Of a stretch of DNA of 64,000 nt, positions 1 through 7,396 are shown piece by piece (the first letter of the stretch is position 1; the number at the start of each line of letters is the position of its first letter). The stretch spans positions 62,001 to 126,000 of the forward strand of contig NZ_BCXH01000016.1 of the NCBI RefSeq assembly GCF_001895005.1. Reading direction: 5' to 3'. The DNA is from Rhodococcus yunnanensis NBRC 103083 (GTDB lineage Bacteria > Actinomycetota > Actinomycetes > Mycobacteriales > Mycobacteriaceae). Below the pieces are notes generated by a model, which was given only the letters and a program-made list of their open reading frames with translations, made no database searches and had not been told where the DNA came from. Both the position numbers and the translations under genes were made by a program.

Positions 1-353
1 GTGACCAGCGCTTCCAGATCGGTCCGGTCCAGTCCTGCCGCGACACCGTGCCCGACCCAGCGATTCAGTTCTTCGGTCAGTGCCGCCTTCTCCACCATGC
101 CGGGCTTGGCGAGAGTTGCAACGACGAAGGTGCCCACACCCGGCCGCGGTTCGACCAACCCGTCCCGCTCGAGCTCGCGATATGCCTTGAGCACTGTGTT
201 CGGGTTGATCGCCAACGCGCCGACGACGTCTTTTGCCGTGGGGAGCCGTTCACCGACAGTCAGCTCACCGAGGCGAAGGGCCTGCTTTGTCTGCAGCACC
301 AACTGCACGTACGCAGGGATGCCCGAGCGCCGGTCGATCCGGTACGCGATCAT
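1..353 (-). CDS. GntR-family (YtrA-like) transcriptional regulator, 3' end cut by window edge
   Basis: About 117 residues are visible, read leftward from an ATG at 353 and running off position 1. The N-terminus (MIAYRIDRRSGIPAYVQLV) and the winged helix-turn-helix (LPTAKDVVGALAINPNTVLKAY, then YRELERDGLVEPRPGVGTFV) are typical of GntR DNA-binding domains. The short region after the helix suggests the YtrA subfamily, which has a small C-terminal dimerisation segment and usually represses itself and a neighbouring ABC transporter. A near-perfect inverted repeat lies just upstream at 362-385. The downstream partner genes are outside the window, so the regulated function is unknown. The family call is secure; the subfamily is likely. 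Confidence 0.88.
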   Translation of the reverse strand, partial: MIAYRIDRRSGIPAYVQLVLQTKQALRLGELTVGERLPTAKDVVGALAINPNTVLKAYRELERDGLVEPRPGVGTFVVATLAKPGMVEKAALTEELNRWVGHGVAAGLDRTDLEALV

Positions 354-361
354 CGGTCACC

Positions 362-385
362 ATTTCACTAGTGTGTTAGTGGAAT
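362..385. promoter_or_regulatory. Inverted-repeat operator upstream of the GntR gene
   Basis: ATTTCACTA at 362-370 and TAGTGGAAT at 377-385 form an inverted repeat of 9-base arms with one mismatch and a 6-base spacer. It lies 9 bp before the GntR start codon and 3 bp past the end of the esterase gene. Position and shape fit an autoregulatory GntR/YtrA operator that probably overlaps the promoter. Confidence 0.6.
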
Positions 386-387
386 GA

Positions 388-1242
388 CTATAAGCCACGA
401 CCGTCCACGCTGCACACGTGCGCCCGCAGATGGTCGATGATCAGGGCAATCGCGTCGGGGCCCGCAGTCTTGTCGCCTGTGAACCCGTGATCACTCCCCT
501 CGAACACCCGGTGGGTCACATCGACTCCCGACTCGGCGAGGAGATCCACGAATCGATCACCCTCTGCCCGAACTGCGTCGAGACCACCCGTCTCGAGCAG
601 CGTCGGCGGGAAGTACGCCACCTCGGGGTCGAGGAGCGGTGACGCCAGCCGGTTCGTGCGGTCTGCACCGGCGAAATAGGTGGCGTACATCAGCCGGATC
701 AGCCACGGTGACACCGCGGGCATTCTCAGAGTGGAGTGACGTTCACCCGTGCCGAGCGTCATGTCCAACGCCGGATACGCGACGACCAACGCAGCGGCGT
801 CGAATCCCTGCTGAACGACGTTGATCGCAAGCTTTCCACCGGCGCTGAATCCGCCCACGGCGATCGGGCCGGTGAATCGTGCGGCGATCCACCGCGCCAC
901 ATCGATGCACTCTTCCTCCGCGACAGGGAACGCCACTCGCGGTGCGGTGTCGTAGTCGACGGAAACGACGATCGCCTGCAGCTCGTCGACGATCCTGCGT
1001 GCGACGTGCTCGTCCTGCTCGGGTGACCGGACGATGAAGGCGCCGCCATGGAAGTGGATGTACACCGGGCCGCTGTCTGCGACCGTCTCCGGACGGTAGA
1101 CGAGGCATCGAACCGACCCGTGTCGCGTCGGCACGCGAACAACCTCGGGGTCCGGACCGACCAGACGTAACTCTTTGTCGGAGCGGGGAAGTAACCGAAA
1201 GGAACCGCGCAGGGCCCAGGCCCCGAGATCTGCGAGTCTCAT
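388..1242 (-). CDS. Alpha/beta hydrolase, HSL-type esterase/lipase
   Basis: This 284-residue protein has the hallmarks of the hormone-sensitive-lipase group of alpha/beta hydrolases. They are the oxyanion motif HGGAF at about 65-69, the nucleophile elbow GFSAGG with Ser133, an acidic residue near Asp222 (GGLDAVRAEGD) and His252 in SDHGF. It should hydrolyse short- to medium-chain carboxylic esters in the cytoplasm, as there is no signal peptide. The ATG at 1242 overlaps the stop of the upstream efflux pump (TGATG), so the two are translationally coupled and probably co-regulated by the TetR protein. An open frame continues upstream to 2145 inside the pump gene, but that extension has no esterase sequence and is a shadow. 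Confidence 0.9.
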   Translation of the reverse strand: MRLADLGAWALRGSFRLLPRSDKELRLVGPDPEVVRVPTRHGSVRCLVYRPETVADSGPVYIHFHGGAFIVRSPEQDEHVARRIVDELQAIVVSVDYDTAPRVAFPVAEEECIDVARWIAARFTGPIAVGGFSAGGKLAINVVQQGFDAAALVVAYPALDMTLGTGERHSTLRMPAVSPWLIRLMYATYFAGADRTNRLASPLLDPEVAYFPPTLLETGGLDAVRAEGDRFVDLLAESGVDVTHRVFEGSDHGFTGDKTAGPDAIALIIDHLRAHVCSVDGRGL

Positions 1243-2636
1243 CAGTACTCCTTGGCTTCGACGCTGCCGTCTGCGACGAGCATCATCTCTTCGCTGAGCG
1301 GCTTTTCTTTCATCAGAACTCCCAGCACAAGCGCGAGCGCCATGAACGGCACGGTCCAGAAGAAGACCTCCTGATACGCACCGACCGAGGCGACTCCGCC
1401 CGACGCAGCAAGGATGGCGCCGAACACCGCAGCGCCGAGCGCGCCGCCGATGCTCTTGAAGAAGTTGAGCGCTCCGGTTGCGACTCCGAGGAACCGGTAG
1501 TCGACGGCATTCTGCCCGGCAAGCAGAGATACCTGAACGAACAGTCCGATTCCGGCACCCGCGAAGACGAGTGGCACGATGATCGCCCATGCAGCTGTAC
1601 CGGCGTCGACGGTCGAGAGGAACCACATCGACACGCCGGTCAGGACTGCACCGATGATCGGATACTGCTTGTAGTGACCGGTTTTCGAGATCAACGGTCC
1701 GGCCACGGCTGTCGCGACGATCAATCCGACCAGTTGTGGAATCAGGAACAGCCCGGCGACGAAGGCCGAGTAGTGCTGCACCGACTGCAGAAACAGCGGG
1801 ACGTAGAGCATTCCGACGAAGAGGACGAGCGTCGAGACGAAGAACTGGACCGAGGAGATACTGAAGACCGACGACCGAAACAGATGGAGTGGCGTAATCG
1901 GTTCGGCGGCACGACTTTCGACCACGATGAACGCGCCGAGGCCGACGACGGCGAGAATCAGCAGAGACCACTGCGCTGTGTCGGTGGCGAACAGCAGTAG
2001 CGCAGCCGTCCCGATGGTGACCAGGACACCGCCCCACACGTCGACGCGTCCCGTCGAATTCGGAGTGTTCAGATGCACGCGAAGTCCGATGATGACCAGC
2101 GCGACCAGTCCGATCGGGATGTTGATGTAGAAGATCCATCGCCACGACAGGGTGTCGGAGAACAGCCCACCCAGAAAGGGACCTGCAATCAGCGCGATCG
2201 TGGCGACGATGCCCGTCAGCGCCTGATATTTCGAACGTTGCCGAGCGGGGATCACTTCACCGACGATGGCCATGACCAGCGAGTTCAACCCGCCGCCGCC
2301 GATGCCTTGCAGCCCGCGGAAGATCACCAGCATGACCAGACTCTGTGACAGTCCGGCGAGAACCGATCCGAGCAGAAACACGACGATTGCAATCTGGAAG
2401 ATGCGTTTGCGGCCGTACATGTCGCCGAGCTTTCCAAAGATGAGCGTCGATACTGCGCTGGTCAGGAGGTATGAGGTCGCGATCCAGGACGACGACTCCA
2501 GCGCGCCGAGATCGCGGCCGATGGACGGGATCGCGGTGGCGACGATGGTCTGGTCCAAGTTCGAGATGAAGAGGACCAACATGAGTGGCACGAGGACCAC
2601 CAGGATGCGGTTGCGCGAGACAGTAAGGGAAGTCAT
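1242..2636 (-). CDS. MFS multidrug efflux transporter, DHA2 (EmrB/QacA-like)
   Basis: A 464-residue integral membrane protein of the 14-helix drug:H+ antiporter-2 type. The first helix carries the family motif around SNLDQTIVATAIPSIGRDLG. The loop motif KLGDMYGRKR follows helix 2, and GGGGLNSLVMAIVGE fits the fourth to fifth helices. Hydrophobic segments continue to about residue 450. It should export drugs or other amphipathic compounds using the proton gradient. The ATG at 2636 is preferred. A GTG at 2654 would lie inside the operator shared with the divergent TetR gene. The downstream esterase is translationally coupled, so ester-type substrates or exported esters are possible, but this is inference. 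Confidence 0.92.
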   Translation of the reverse strand: MTSLTVSRNRILVVLVPLMLVLFISNLDQTIVATAIPSIGRDLGALESSSWIATSYLLTSAVSTLIFGKLGDMYGRKRIFQIAIVVFLLGSVLAGLSQSLVMLVIFRGLQGIGGGGLNSLVMAIVGEVIPARQRSKYQALTGIVATIALIAGPFLGGLFSDTLSWRWIFYINIPIGLVALVIIGLRVHLNTPNSTGRVDVWGGVLVTIGTAALLLFATDTAQWSLLILAVVGLGAFIVVESRAAEPITPLHLFRSSVFSISSVQFFVSTLVLFVGMLYVPLFLQSVQHYSAFVAGLFLIPQLVGLIVATAVAGPLISKTGHYKQYPIIGAVLTGVSMWFLSTVDAGTAAWAIIVPLVFAGAGIGLFVQVSLLAGQNAVDYRFLGVATGALNFFKSIGGALGAAVFGAILAASGGVASVGAYQEVFFWTVPFMALALVLGVLMKEKPLSEEMMLVADGSVEAKEY

Positions 2637-2645
2637 GGCTAAAAA

Positions 2646-2658
2646 GTAACTCACTTAC
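2646..2658. promoter_or_regulatory. Palindromic TetR-type operator between efflux pump and TetR gene
   Basis: GTAACTCACTTAC is a GTAA-N5-TTAC palindrome flanked by A and T runs. It lies in the 57-bp space between the divergent starts (2636 and 2694). This is the expected place for a site letting the TetR protein repress both the pump/esterase operon and its own gene. Confidence 0.6.
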
Positions 2659-2693
2659 CTTTTATGGTCAATAACTTTCGCTACTCTGTTTCC

Positions 2694-3266
2694 ATGAGTC
2701 TCCGGGAACGAAAAAAGCTGCAGACACGGCAGAACGTCATCGCGGTTGCGGAACGATTGTTCGAAGAACGCGGATACGACAATGTCACCGTCGCCGAGAT
2801 CGCTGACGCCGCCGACATCTCGGTCAAGACACTCTTCGTCTACTTCCGATCCAAGGAGGACCTCGCGTTCGCCGATACCTCGCTGATCGACGACGTCGCC
2901 TCGGCGATCGAGCGCCGGGGGGACAAATCCCACGCCGAGGCGCTGGTCGAATCACTGCTCACGCGCACCGACGACACTGCAGGACTCGAGGCGTTTCATC
3001 GCGGGTACGGTCAGTCGGCCGCGCTGGAATCCGGACTTCTGCGCATGTGGGCCGCATGGGAGGAGCGCCTGGTGGCCGCGCTCGCGGCAGAGGCAGACGG
3101 GCCTGCAACCCCTCGGATGCGGCTGCACGCCATCGCACTCGTCGGAATCATCCGGACGACCACTTCACCCGAGCTGCTCGACGCGGTCTCCGGACTCACC
3201 GACAGCGAAGCCCAGCGGGTTGCCGAAGACTGGCTGGCCGAAGCCGCGGCTCACGTCGAACCCTGA
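2694..3266 (+). CDS. TetR/AcrR-family transcriptional regulator
   Basis: A 190-residue repressor-type protein. The N-terminal TetR helix-turn-helix runs from about residue 8 to 55, with RQNVIAVAERLFEERGYDNV and TVAEIADAADISVKTLFVYF followed by RSKEDL. The C-terminal ligand domain is not assignable to a ligand class. The ATG at 2694 gives the classical short N-terminus; an earlier ATG at 2664 adds ten residues close to the operator and is less likely. It is divergent from the DHA2 pump and esterase genes and should repress them until an inducer binds. Confidence 0.9.
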   Translation: MSLRERKKLQTRQNVIAVAERLFEERGYDNVTVAEIADAADISVKTLFVYFRSKEDLAFADTSLIDDVASAIERRGDKSHAEALVESLLTRTDDTAGLEAFHRGYGQSAALESGLLRMWAAWEERLVAALAAEADGPATPRMRLHAIALVGIIRTTTSPELLDAVSGLTDSEAQRVAEDWLAEAAAHVEP

Positions 3267-3396
3267 GCCTCGCAGCTCCAACCCTGAGCGGTACAGAAGA
3301 TTCCGTGCTGCGCCCGCCATCGCGCTCATCGGTGCTTCCCACCGCGATTCACGGGCGCGACAATTCCTGCAGGCGCAGCAGCAGAACTACTTTTTT

Positions 3397-3771
3397 TCAG
3401 TGAGCTGCGTCGTACGCCTCTACGATATCGGCGGGAATTCGTCCGCGGTCGTTGATGTCGTAGCCGCTGTCCGCTGCCCACTGCCGGATGGCGCGGGTTT
3501 CGGATGCGTCCCTTTTCGCCGGAGCCGCTGCCGCGGGTGCAGATTTCGTTGCGGCACCCGCAGGTGTCACTTTCCGCTTACGTCCGCCGACGCGCGTGGC
3601 AAAACCGACGTAGTAGTCTATTTTCTTCCGAAAGTCATTGGCATTCTTGCTCTTCAAATCGATCACGTAATCGACGCCGTCGAGCGAGAACTCGATCGAT
3701 TCGCCGTGACCCTCGTCGATGGCGGTGCCGTCGATGTCGTCGACCAATTCGTAAATGACCTGCTTCGCCAC
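3397..3771 (-). CDS. lsr2: Lsr2, nucleoid-associated xenogeneic silencer
   Basis: A 124-residue Lsr2 protein, the actinobacterial functional analogue of H-NS. The N-terminal oligomerisation domain (about 1-60) begins VAKQVIYELVDDIDG and contains the GVDYVIDLKSKNA segment. An Ala/Pro/Lys-rich linker of about 25 residues follows. The C-terminal DNA-binding domain (about 87-124) has ETRAIRQWAADSG and the RGR hook in NDRGRIP, which inserts in the minor groove of AT-rich DNA. The GTG at 3771 matches the usual Lsr2 N-terminus. AT-rich intergenic regions elsewhere in the window, especially before the polysaccharide and SipW operons, are natural candidate targets. Confidence 0.96.
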   Translation of the reverse strand: MAKQVIYELVDDIDGTAIDEGHGESIEFSLDGVDYVIDLKSKNANDFRKKIDYYVGFATRVGGRKRKVTPAGAATKSAPAAAAPAKRDASETRAIRQWAADSGYDINDRGRIPADIVEAYDAAH

Positions 3772-3826
3772 AGTGCGACGCCTTTCGAAGTAAGAGAATT
3801 CACTCAAGCGTAGCTATTGCCGATGA

Positions 3827-4909
3827 TCAGCGGAAATTATCGGTATCTTCAGGCGCGTCGGAGTGTCTCGCGGCGGCGATATGCACTGTGTTTCCGCCCG
3901 CCTTTTTCGCGTCGTACATCGCCGCATCTGCCTTCTCCCACGCGCGCCGGAAACCCGAGTCGGGTGCGTGGGCGATGCCGATGCTCACCGTCGTACCCGT
4001 CCCCGCATGAGCGATGAAGCTCGCCTGCAGTGTGCGTGCACGCTCTATCGCCTCCGCAGCGGCGATTCTGGCGACGACGACGAACTCCTCCCCACCGGTC
4101 CGAGCCGTGATGGACGGCGGCGGGAAGGCGGCATCGATCGCACCCGCGGTACTTCGCAGGACGACGTCGCCGTGTGCATGGCCGAAGCGGTCGTTGACCT
4201 GTTTGAAACGGTCGAGGTCGATGACCATCACCACCGCGACATCGAGTCGGACTCCGTACTCCCCGATCGCAACATCGAGCCCCCGTCGATTCCGGAGACC
4301 CGTGAGAGGGTCGAAGAGCGAGGTCGCGGCATCGCGGCGCAACAGGAGAAGAAATGCCTGAGTGAGCACCGGGGCAGAGAAGAGTACGAGCGTCAGCATG
4401 ACCAGATAGGCGCATGCGAGGACCACGTCGGCGCCGGGCGCGGTGACAGCCGAGACGAACAGGACACCGACGAGTGCGGCGACCCAGATCTGGTGGGCCA
4501 GGAACAGTTTCTGGCTGTGAAACGCTGCGATGTAGCTGCCGTTGACACCCAACGCGGCGGCACAGGGCAACGCGACGAACGGATCGCTCAGCATCAGCAA
4601 CGCCGCAGCCGCACTGAGCTCCAGATACAGCACGAACAACCGCGACACGTTCTCGCTGGGCCACCTCCGGAGCACCCACAGGATTCCGATGACGGTCGAC
4701 GAGCCTGCCAGTACGAGCGCGAGCACACGCTGGGCACCGTCCGGGGCGCCCGCCGGGGTATGGGTGCCGAGAATGCAGAGCGCTGCATACATCCAGCACC
4801 ACGTCCCGAGTGCGACGTCGGCGCGACGCAGCAACGGGTCGGCTCGATGGTAGGACGAAGTCCAGGCGTAATCGGCGGGGTGAGCCCACCATGTGTAGAG
4901 GAGTCGCAT
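3827..4909 (-). CDS. Membrane-anchored diguanylate cyclase (GGDEF domain)
   Basis: A 360-residue protein with about six transmembrane segments in residues 30-195, followed by a GGDEF domain (about 200-350). The active-site loop is GGEEF, an accepted active variant. Metal-binding DLDRFK, FDPLTGLRNRRGL and the NDRFGHAHGD segment are intact, as is the C-terminal WEKADAAMYDAK. It should make cyclic di-GMP from two GTP in response to a signal sensed in the membrane. No RxxD inhibitory site was evident before the GGEEF loop. The ATG at 4909 gives a sensible N-terminus; the upstream open frame lacks coding features. It is one of three GGDEF proteins in the window. Confidence 0.9.
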   Translation of the reverse strand: MRLLYTWWAHPADYAWTSSYHRADPLLRRADVALGTWCWMYAALCILGTHTPAGAPDGAQRVLALVLAGSSTVIGILWVLRRWPSENVSRLFVLYLELSAAAALLMLSDPFVALPCAAALGVNGSYIAAFHSQKLFLAHQIWVAALVGVLFVSAVTAPGADVVLACAYLVMLTLVLFSAPVLTQAFLLLLRRDAATSLFDPLTGLRNRRGLDVAIGEYGVRLDVAVVMVIDLDRFKQVNDRFGHAHGDVVLRSTAGAIDAAFPPPSITARTGGEEFVVVARIAAAEAIERARTLQASFIAHAGTGTTVSIGIAHAPDSGFRRAWEKADAAMYDAKKAGGNTVHIAAARHSDAPEDTDNFR

Positions 4910-5109
4910 GCTTCGGGCGCAAGCCTTCTGTGTGGAGCAATCGTCACCGCGACCCGGTACAGGATTACCGAGCCGACCCCTCGTTCCCGCGGCGACGGCA
5001 CCCATTCAAGCAGAAAACAGGCCAGCCAGTATTCGAACGCGTCGACTTCACAGGACCGCGTGGATGTGGCAACGTGGAAGACACCTCGTACCATGTCAGG
5101 GGGCCTGAG

Positions 5110-5841
5110 ATGAATACCAGCGCGCACGACATGCAGGCCGCGATCGCGGACCTGGCGCGGTCGATGCACCACTCGAGCAGTGCACACCCTATCACCGCGG
5201 ACGGCCTTCTCTACGAGGTCACCACGAGTGCCGCGCGGTTGGTCACCGCAGTCGATCACGCGGGCGTCAGCCTCATCCGTCGACACGGAAAAGACCACAC
5301 CATCGAGTCGACAGCGCCCACCGGAGAAGCGCCACGACTGATCGACAAACTGCAGGAAGAGTTCGGCGACGGTCCGTGCCTCGATGCGATCCGCGGACAC
5401 CACACCGTCCACGTCTGCGATTACACCACCGAGACCCGATGGCCGCAGCTGGCGCGCGCAATTGTCGACCACACCTCGGTACGGTCCAGTCTGTCGATCC
5501 AGCTCTACACCGATCAGCAATCGTTCGGGGCGCTCAACCTGTACTCGGACTCGGCGGCGGCCTTCGACGAGGACACGGTCCAACAGGCTCTGGCGTTGGC
5601 TGCACACGCCGCCGTCGGGCTCTCCGGGGCACGCCGCGACGCGCAGTTCCGGTCGGCTCTCGCATCCCGCGACATCATCGGCCAGGCCAAGGGCATCATC
5701 ATGGAACGCTTCTCGATCGACGCGCTACAAGCATTCCGACTGCTCAGCAAACTGTCGCAGGGCCAGAACGTCCCGGTGGCGCAGATCGCCGCACAACTTG
5801 TCGAAGTCGATCACCCGGCACCTAAGCCCAACAGCAATTGA
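5110..5841 (+). CDS. GAF and ANTAR domain-containing regulator
   Basis: This 243-residue protein combines a GAF sensor domain (about 25-175, with FGDGPCLDAI and a VRSSLSIQL-type core) and an ANTAR RNA-binding domain (about 185-235, with SRDIIGQAKGIIMERFSIDALQAFRLL). ANTAR proteins prevent premature transcription termination by binding paired hexaloop hairpins in nascent RNA. The GAF domain presumably senses a small ligand or redox state. This architecture is common in Mycobacterium and Rhodococcus. The ATG at 5110 follows a purine-rich stretch. The long open frame upstream of it overlaps the divergent GGDEF gene region and is not coding. Target RNAs cannot be identified here. Confidence 0.9.
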   Translation: MNTSAHDMQAAIADLARSMHHSSSAHPITADGLLYEVTTSAARLVTAVDHAGVSLIRRHGKDHTIESTAPTGEAPRLIDKLQEEFGDGPCLDAIRGHHTVHVCDYTTETRWPQLARAIVDHTSVRSSLSIQLYTDQQSFGALNLYSDSAAAFDEDTVQQALALAAHAAVGLSGARRDAQFRSALASRDIIGQAKGIIMERFSIDALQAFRLLSKLSQGQNVPVAQIAAQLVEVDHPAPKPNSN

Positions 5842-5873
5842 GGCCCAACAGCAACTGAGGCCCATCAGCAATC
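5826..5873. repeat. Imperfect 17-bp tandem repeat, about 2.8 copies, between convergent stops
   Basis: GCCCAACAGCAATTGAG (5826-5842), GCCCAACAGCAACTGAG (5843-5859) and a diverged partial copy (5860-5873) lie head to tail. The first copy contains the stop codon of the GAF-ANTAR gene; the third overlaps the stop of the opposing gene. Repeated TGA/CTGA suggests slippage duplication of a gene terminus. Confidence 0.8.
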
Positions 5874-6407
5874 CGACATGTCCTGCTGCCCAGACACGTG
5901 CTGCCCAGACACCTGCTGGTCTGATACGTGCTGCTCCGGTACGCGCTGGGGCGGTGCTTGCTTCGATCGGGGCGCCCGCTGCGTCGAGAGAATGCGTTGC
6001 GACGCCGTGGCCGCGCGCCGCGCCATGAAATCCGCCGTCGCCTCACGCTGGCTGATGGCGCCGGCGATGTCGTTCTCCACAGCCGCCCGGCGGTGCTCGG
6101 CGGCGGCGACCTTGTGCTCGTCGGCATCGCCGAAACCCTGCGCAATCGCGCGCTCATGCACCTCCGCGGCGCGCAGATGAGCCATCGACGCATGCTGATG
6201 GCCGAGGGCGGCAGCCAGATGCGCGCGCGCCGCGCGGTCGTAGGCATTCTCGGCGCGTTTCTGCGCGGACTGCGCGGTTTCCGGGGTGCATGGCTTGCCG
6301 GAATTCAGATCGAGACGCCGCTGCTGCAGCTCGCGCGCTCTTGCCGCGGCCGCACTGCCACGCTCGGTCGAGGACCCAGGCGATATCGGGGAATCGTCGT
6401 CGGTCAC
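5865..6407 (-). CDS. Hypothetical Ala-rich helical protein
   Basis: A 180-residue hydrophilic protein with no recognised family. The centre (about 25-125) is strongly helical and rich in Ala, Arg, Glu and His, for example ARARELQQRRLDLN and HLAAALGHQHASMAHLRAAE. The C-terminus is low complexity, with repeated VSGQH/VSDQQ units matching a short nucleotide repeat around 5880-5930. The GTG at 6407 is chosen because AGGTGAG precedes it at good spacing and the upstream extension has no protein-like character. It sits between signalling genes and is convergent with GAF-ANTAR. Function unknown. Confidence 0.75.
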   Translation of the reverse strand: MTDDDSPISPGSSTERGSAAAARARELQQRRLDLNSGKPCTPETAQSAQKRAENAYDRAARAHLAAALGHQHASMAHLRAAEVHERAIAQGFGDADEHKVAAAEHRRAAVENDIAGAISQREATADFMARRAATASQRILSTQRAPRSKQAPPQRVPEQHVSDQQVSGQHVSGQQDMSDC

Positions 6408-6597
6408 GGGCTCACCTACTCCACACGTCAGCGAACAATCGCATCGAGTACCAACAGATCCACTATATGACGATCGGATGTGCATCGACATCGTCACGGT
6501 CCGCCGCCGGGGTGGGCGGTAGACTTGGAGTGGTTCTCGATGAGCAACCAGGCGCTGCACGCGAGAAACGACCACACCTTCGTCCGAGGCAGATCCG

Positions 6598-7368
6598 ATG
6601 ACCGAAGATACTGTTTTCACCTCCACCGAATGGGTGAACCAGATACCCGTCGTGCATTTACACGGTGTACTCGACGCGCGAAGCTACATGCAGGTCCGCA
6701 ACACGATCGTCAAAGCCGCCACCGATTCTCCTGATGCAGTCCTCGTCGTCGTCGACGATCTCTCGGTTCCTACAGAATCGGCGTGGACGGTGTTGACGAG
6801 CTCCAGCTGGCTGATTCGGCAATGGCCAGGAATACCGCTGTCCGTCGTCTCGAACTCGTCCGATCGACGCGAACGGCTCACCCGAAACGGCATAGCTCGC
6901 TACCTGCCCATACATCCCGGCGTCGAGGACGCCCTGGCCGAGATTCGGGCAGGCCGGAATTCGTCGCCGGTGCGGGTGCGTGTCCGCCACCACCGGCCGC
7001 GGACCGAGGCGGGCCTCGCCGAGATGCGCGAGCTGGTGACCGACACATTGCGCGACTGGGGTCACCCGGAGTGTGTGCCCGCGGCGCGGTGCATCAGCTC
7101 GGTGCTCAGCGGCAACGTGTTACGGCACACCGACAGCGATCTCGATATGCGTGTCGAGATGCGCGGAGACCTCGTGACCATCGCCATGCAGGACGGCAGT
7201 CCGGCACCGGCGGTGTTGCGCGAGGAATCCGCCGATCCCGGTACCTACGTGTCGGGTCTGGCCATTCTCGCCGCGCTGTCCCAGGCGTGGGGCAGCGTTC
7301 CCAGCGAGGACGGCAAAACCGTCTGGTCCGTCATGGGTCCGGAGAACTACCTTCCGATGTATCGATAA
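6598..7368 (+). CDS. STAS domain plus HATPase (anti-sigma-type) regulatory protein
   Basis: A 256-residue fusion. Residues 10-110 form a STAS (anti-sigma-factor antagonist-like) domain with VVHLHGVLDARSYMQVRN and a VLVVVDDLSV strand. Residues 130-250 form a GHKL ATPase domain of the RsbW/SpoIIAB type, with an N-box-like SVLSGNVLRHT and a G-box-like TYVSGLAILAALS. Such proteins act in partner-switching networks that set the activity of stress sigma factors. Fusing the antagonist and ATPase halves is seen in actinobacteria. No sigma factor gene is nearby, so the target is unknown. The ATG at 6598 gives a full STAS domain. It is convergent with the CheR-PAS gene. Confidence 0.8.
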   Translation: MTEDTVFTSTEWVNQIPVVHLHGVLDARSYMQVRNTIVKAATDSPDAVLVVVDDLSVPTESAWTVLTSSSWLIRQWPGIPLSVVSNSSDRRERLTRNGIARYLPIHPGVEDALAEIRAGRNSSPVRVRVRHHRPRTEAGLAEMRELVTDTLRDWGHPECVPAARCISSVLSGNVLRHTDSDLDMRVEMRGDLVTIAMQDGSPAPAVLREESADPGTYVSGLAILAALSQAWGSVPSEDGKTVWSVMGPENYLPMYR

Positions 7369-7396
7369 CGGCTGGTATCCCGGTTGAATCCGATGG

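Noticed and set aside
1313..1558. Small extra gene inside the efflux pump region
   Set aside because: It is an alternative frame within the MFS gene, with no ribosome-binding site and a Ser/Arg-rich shadow composition.
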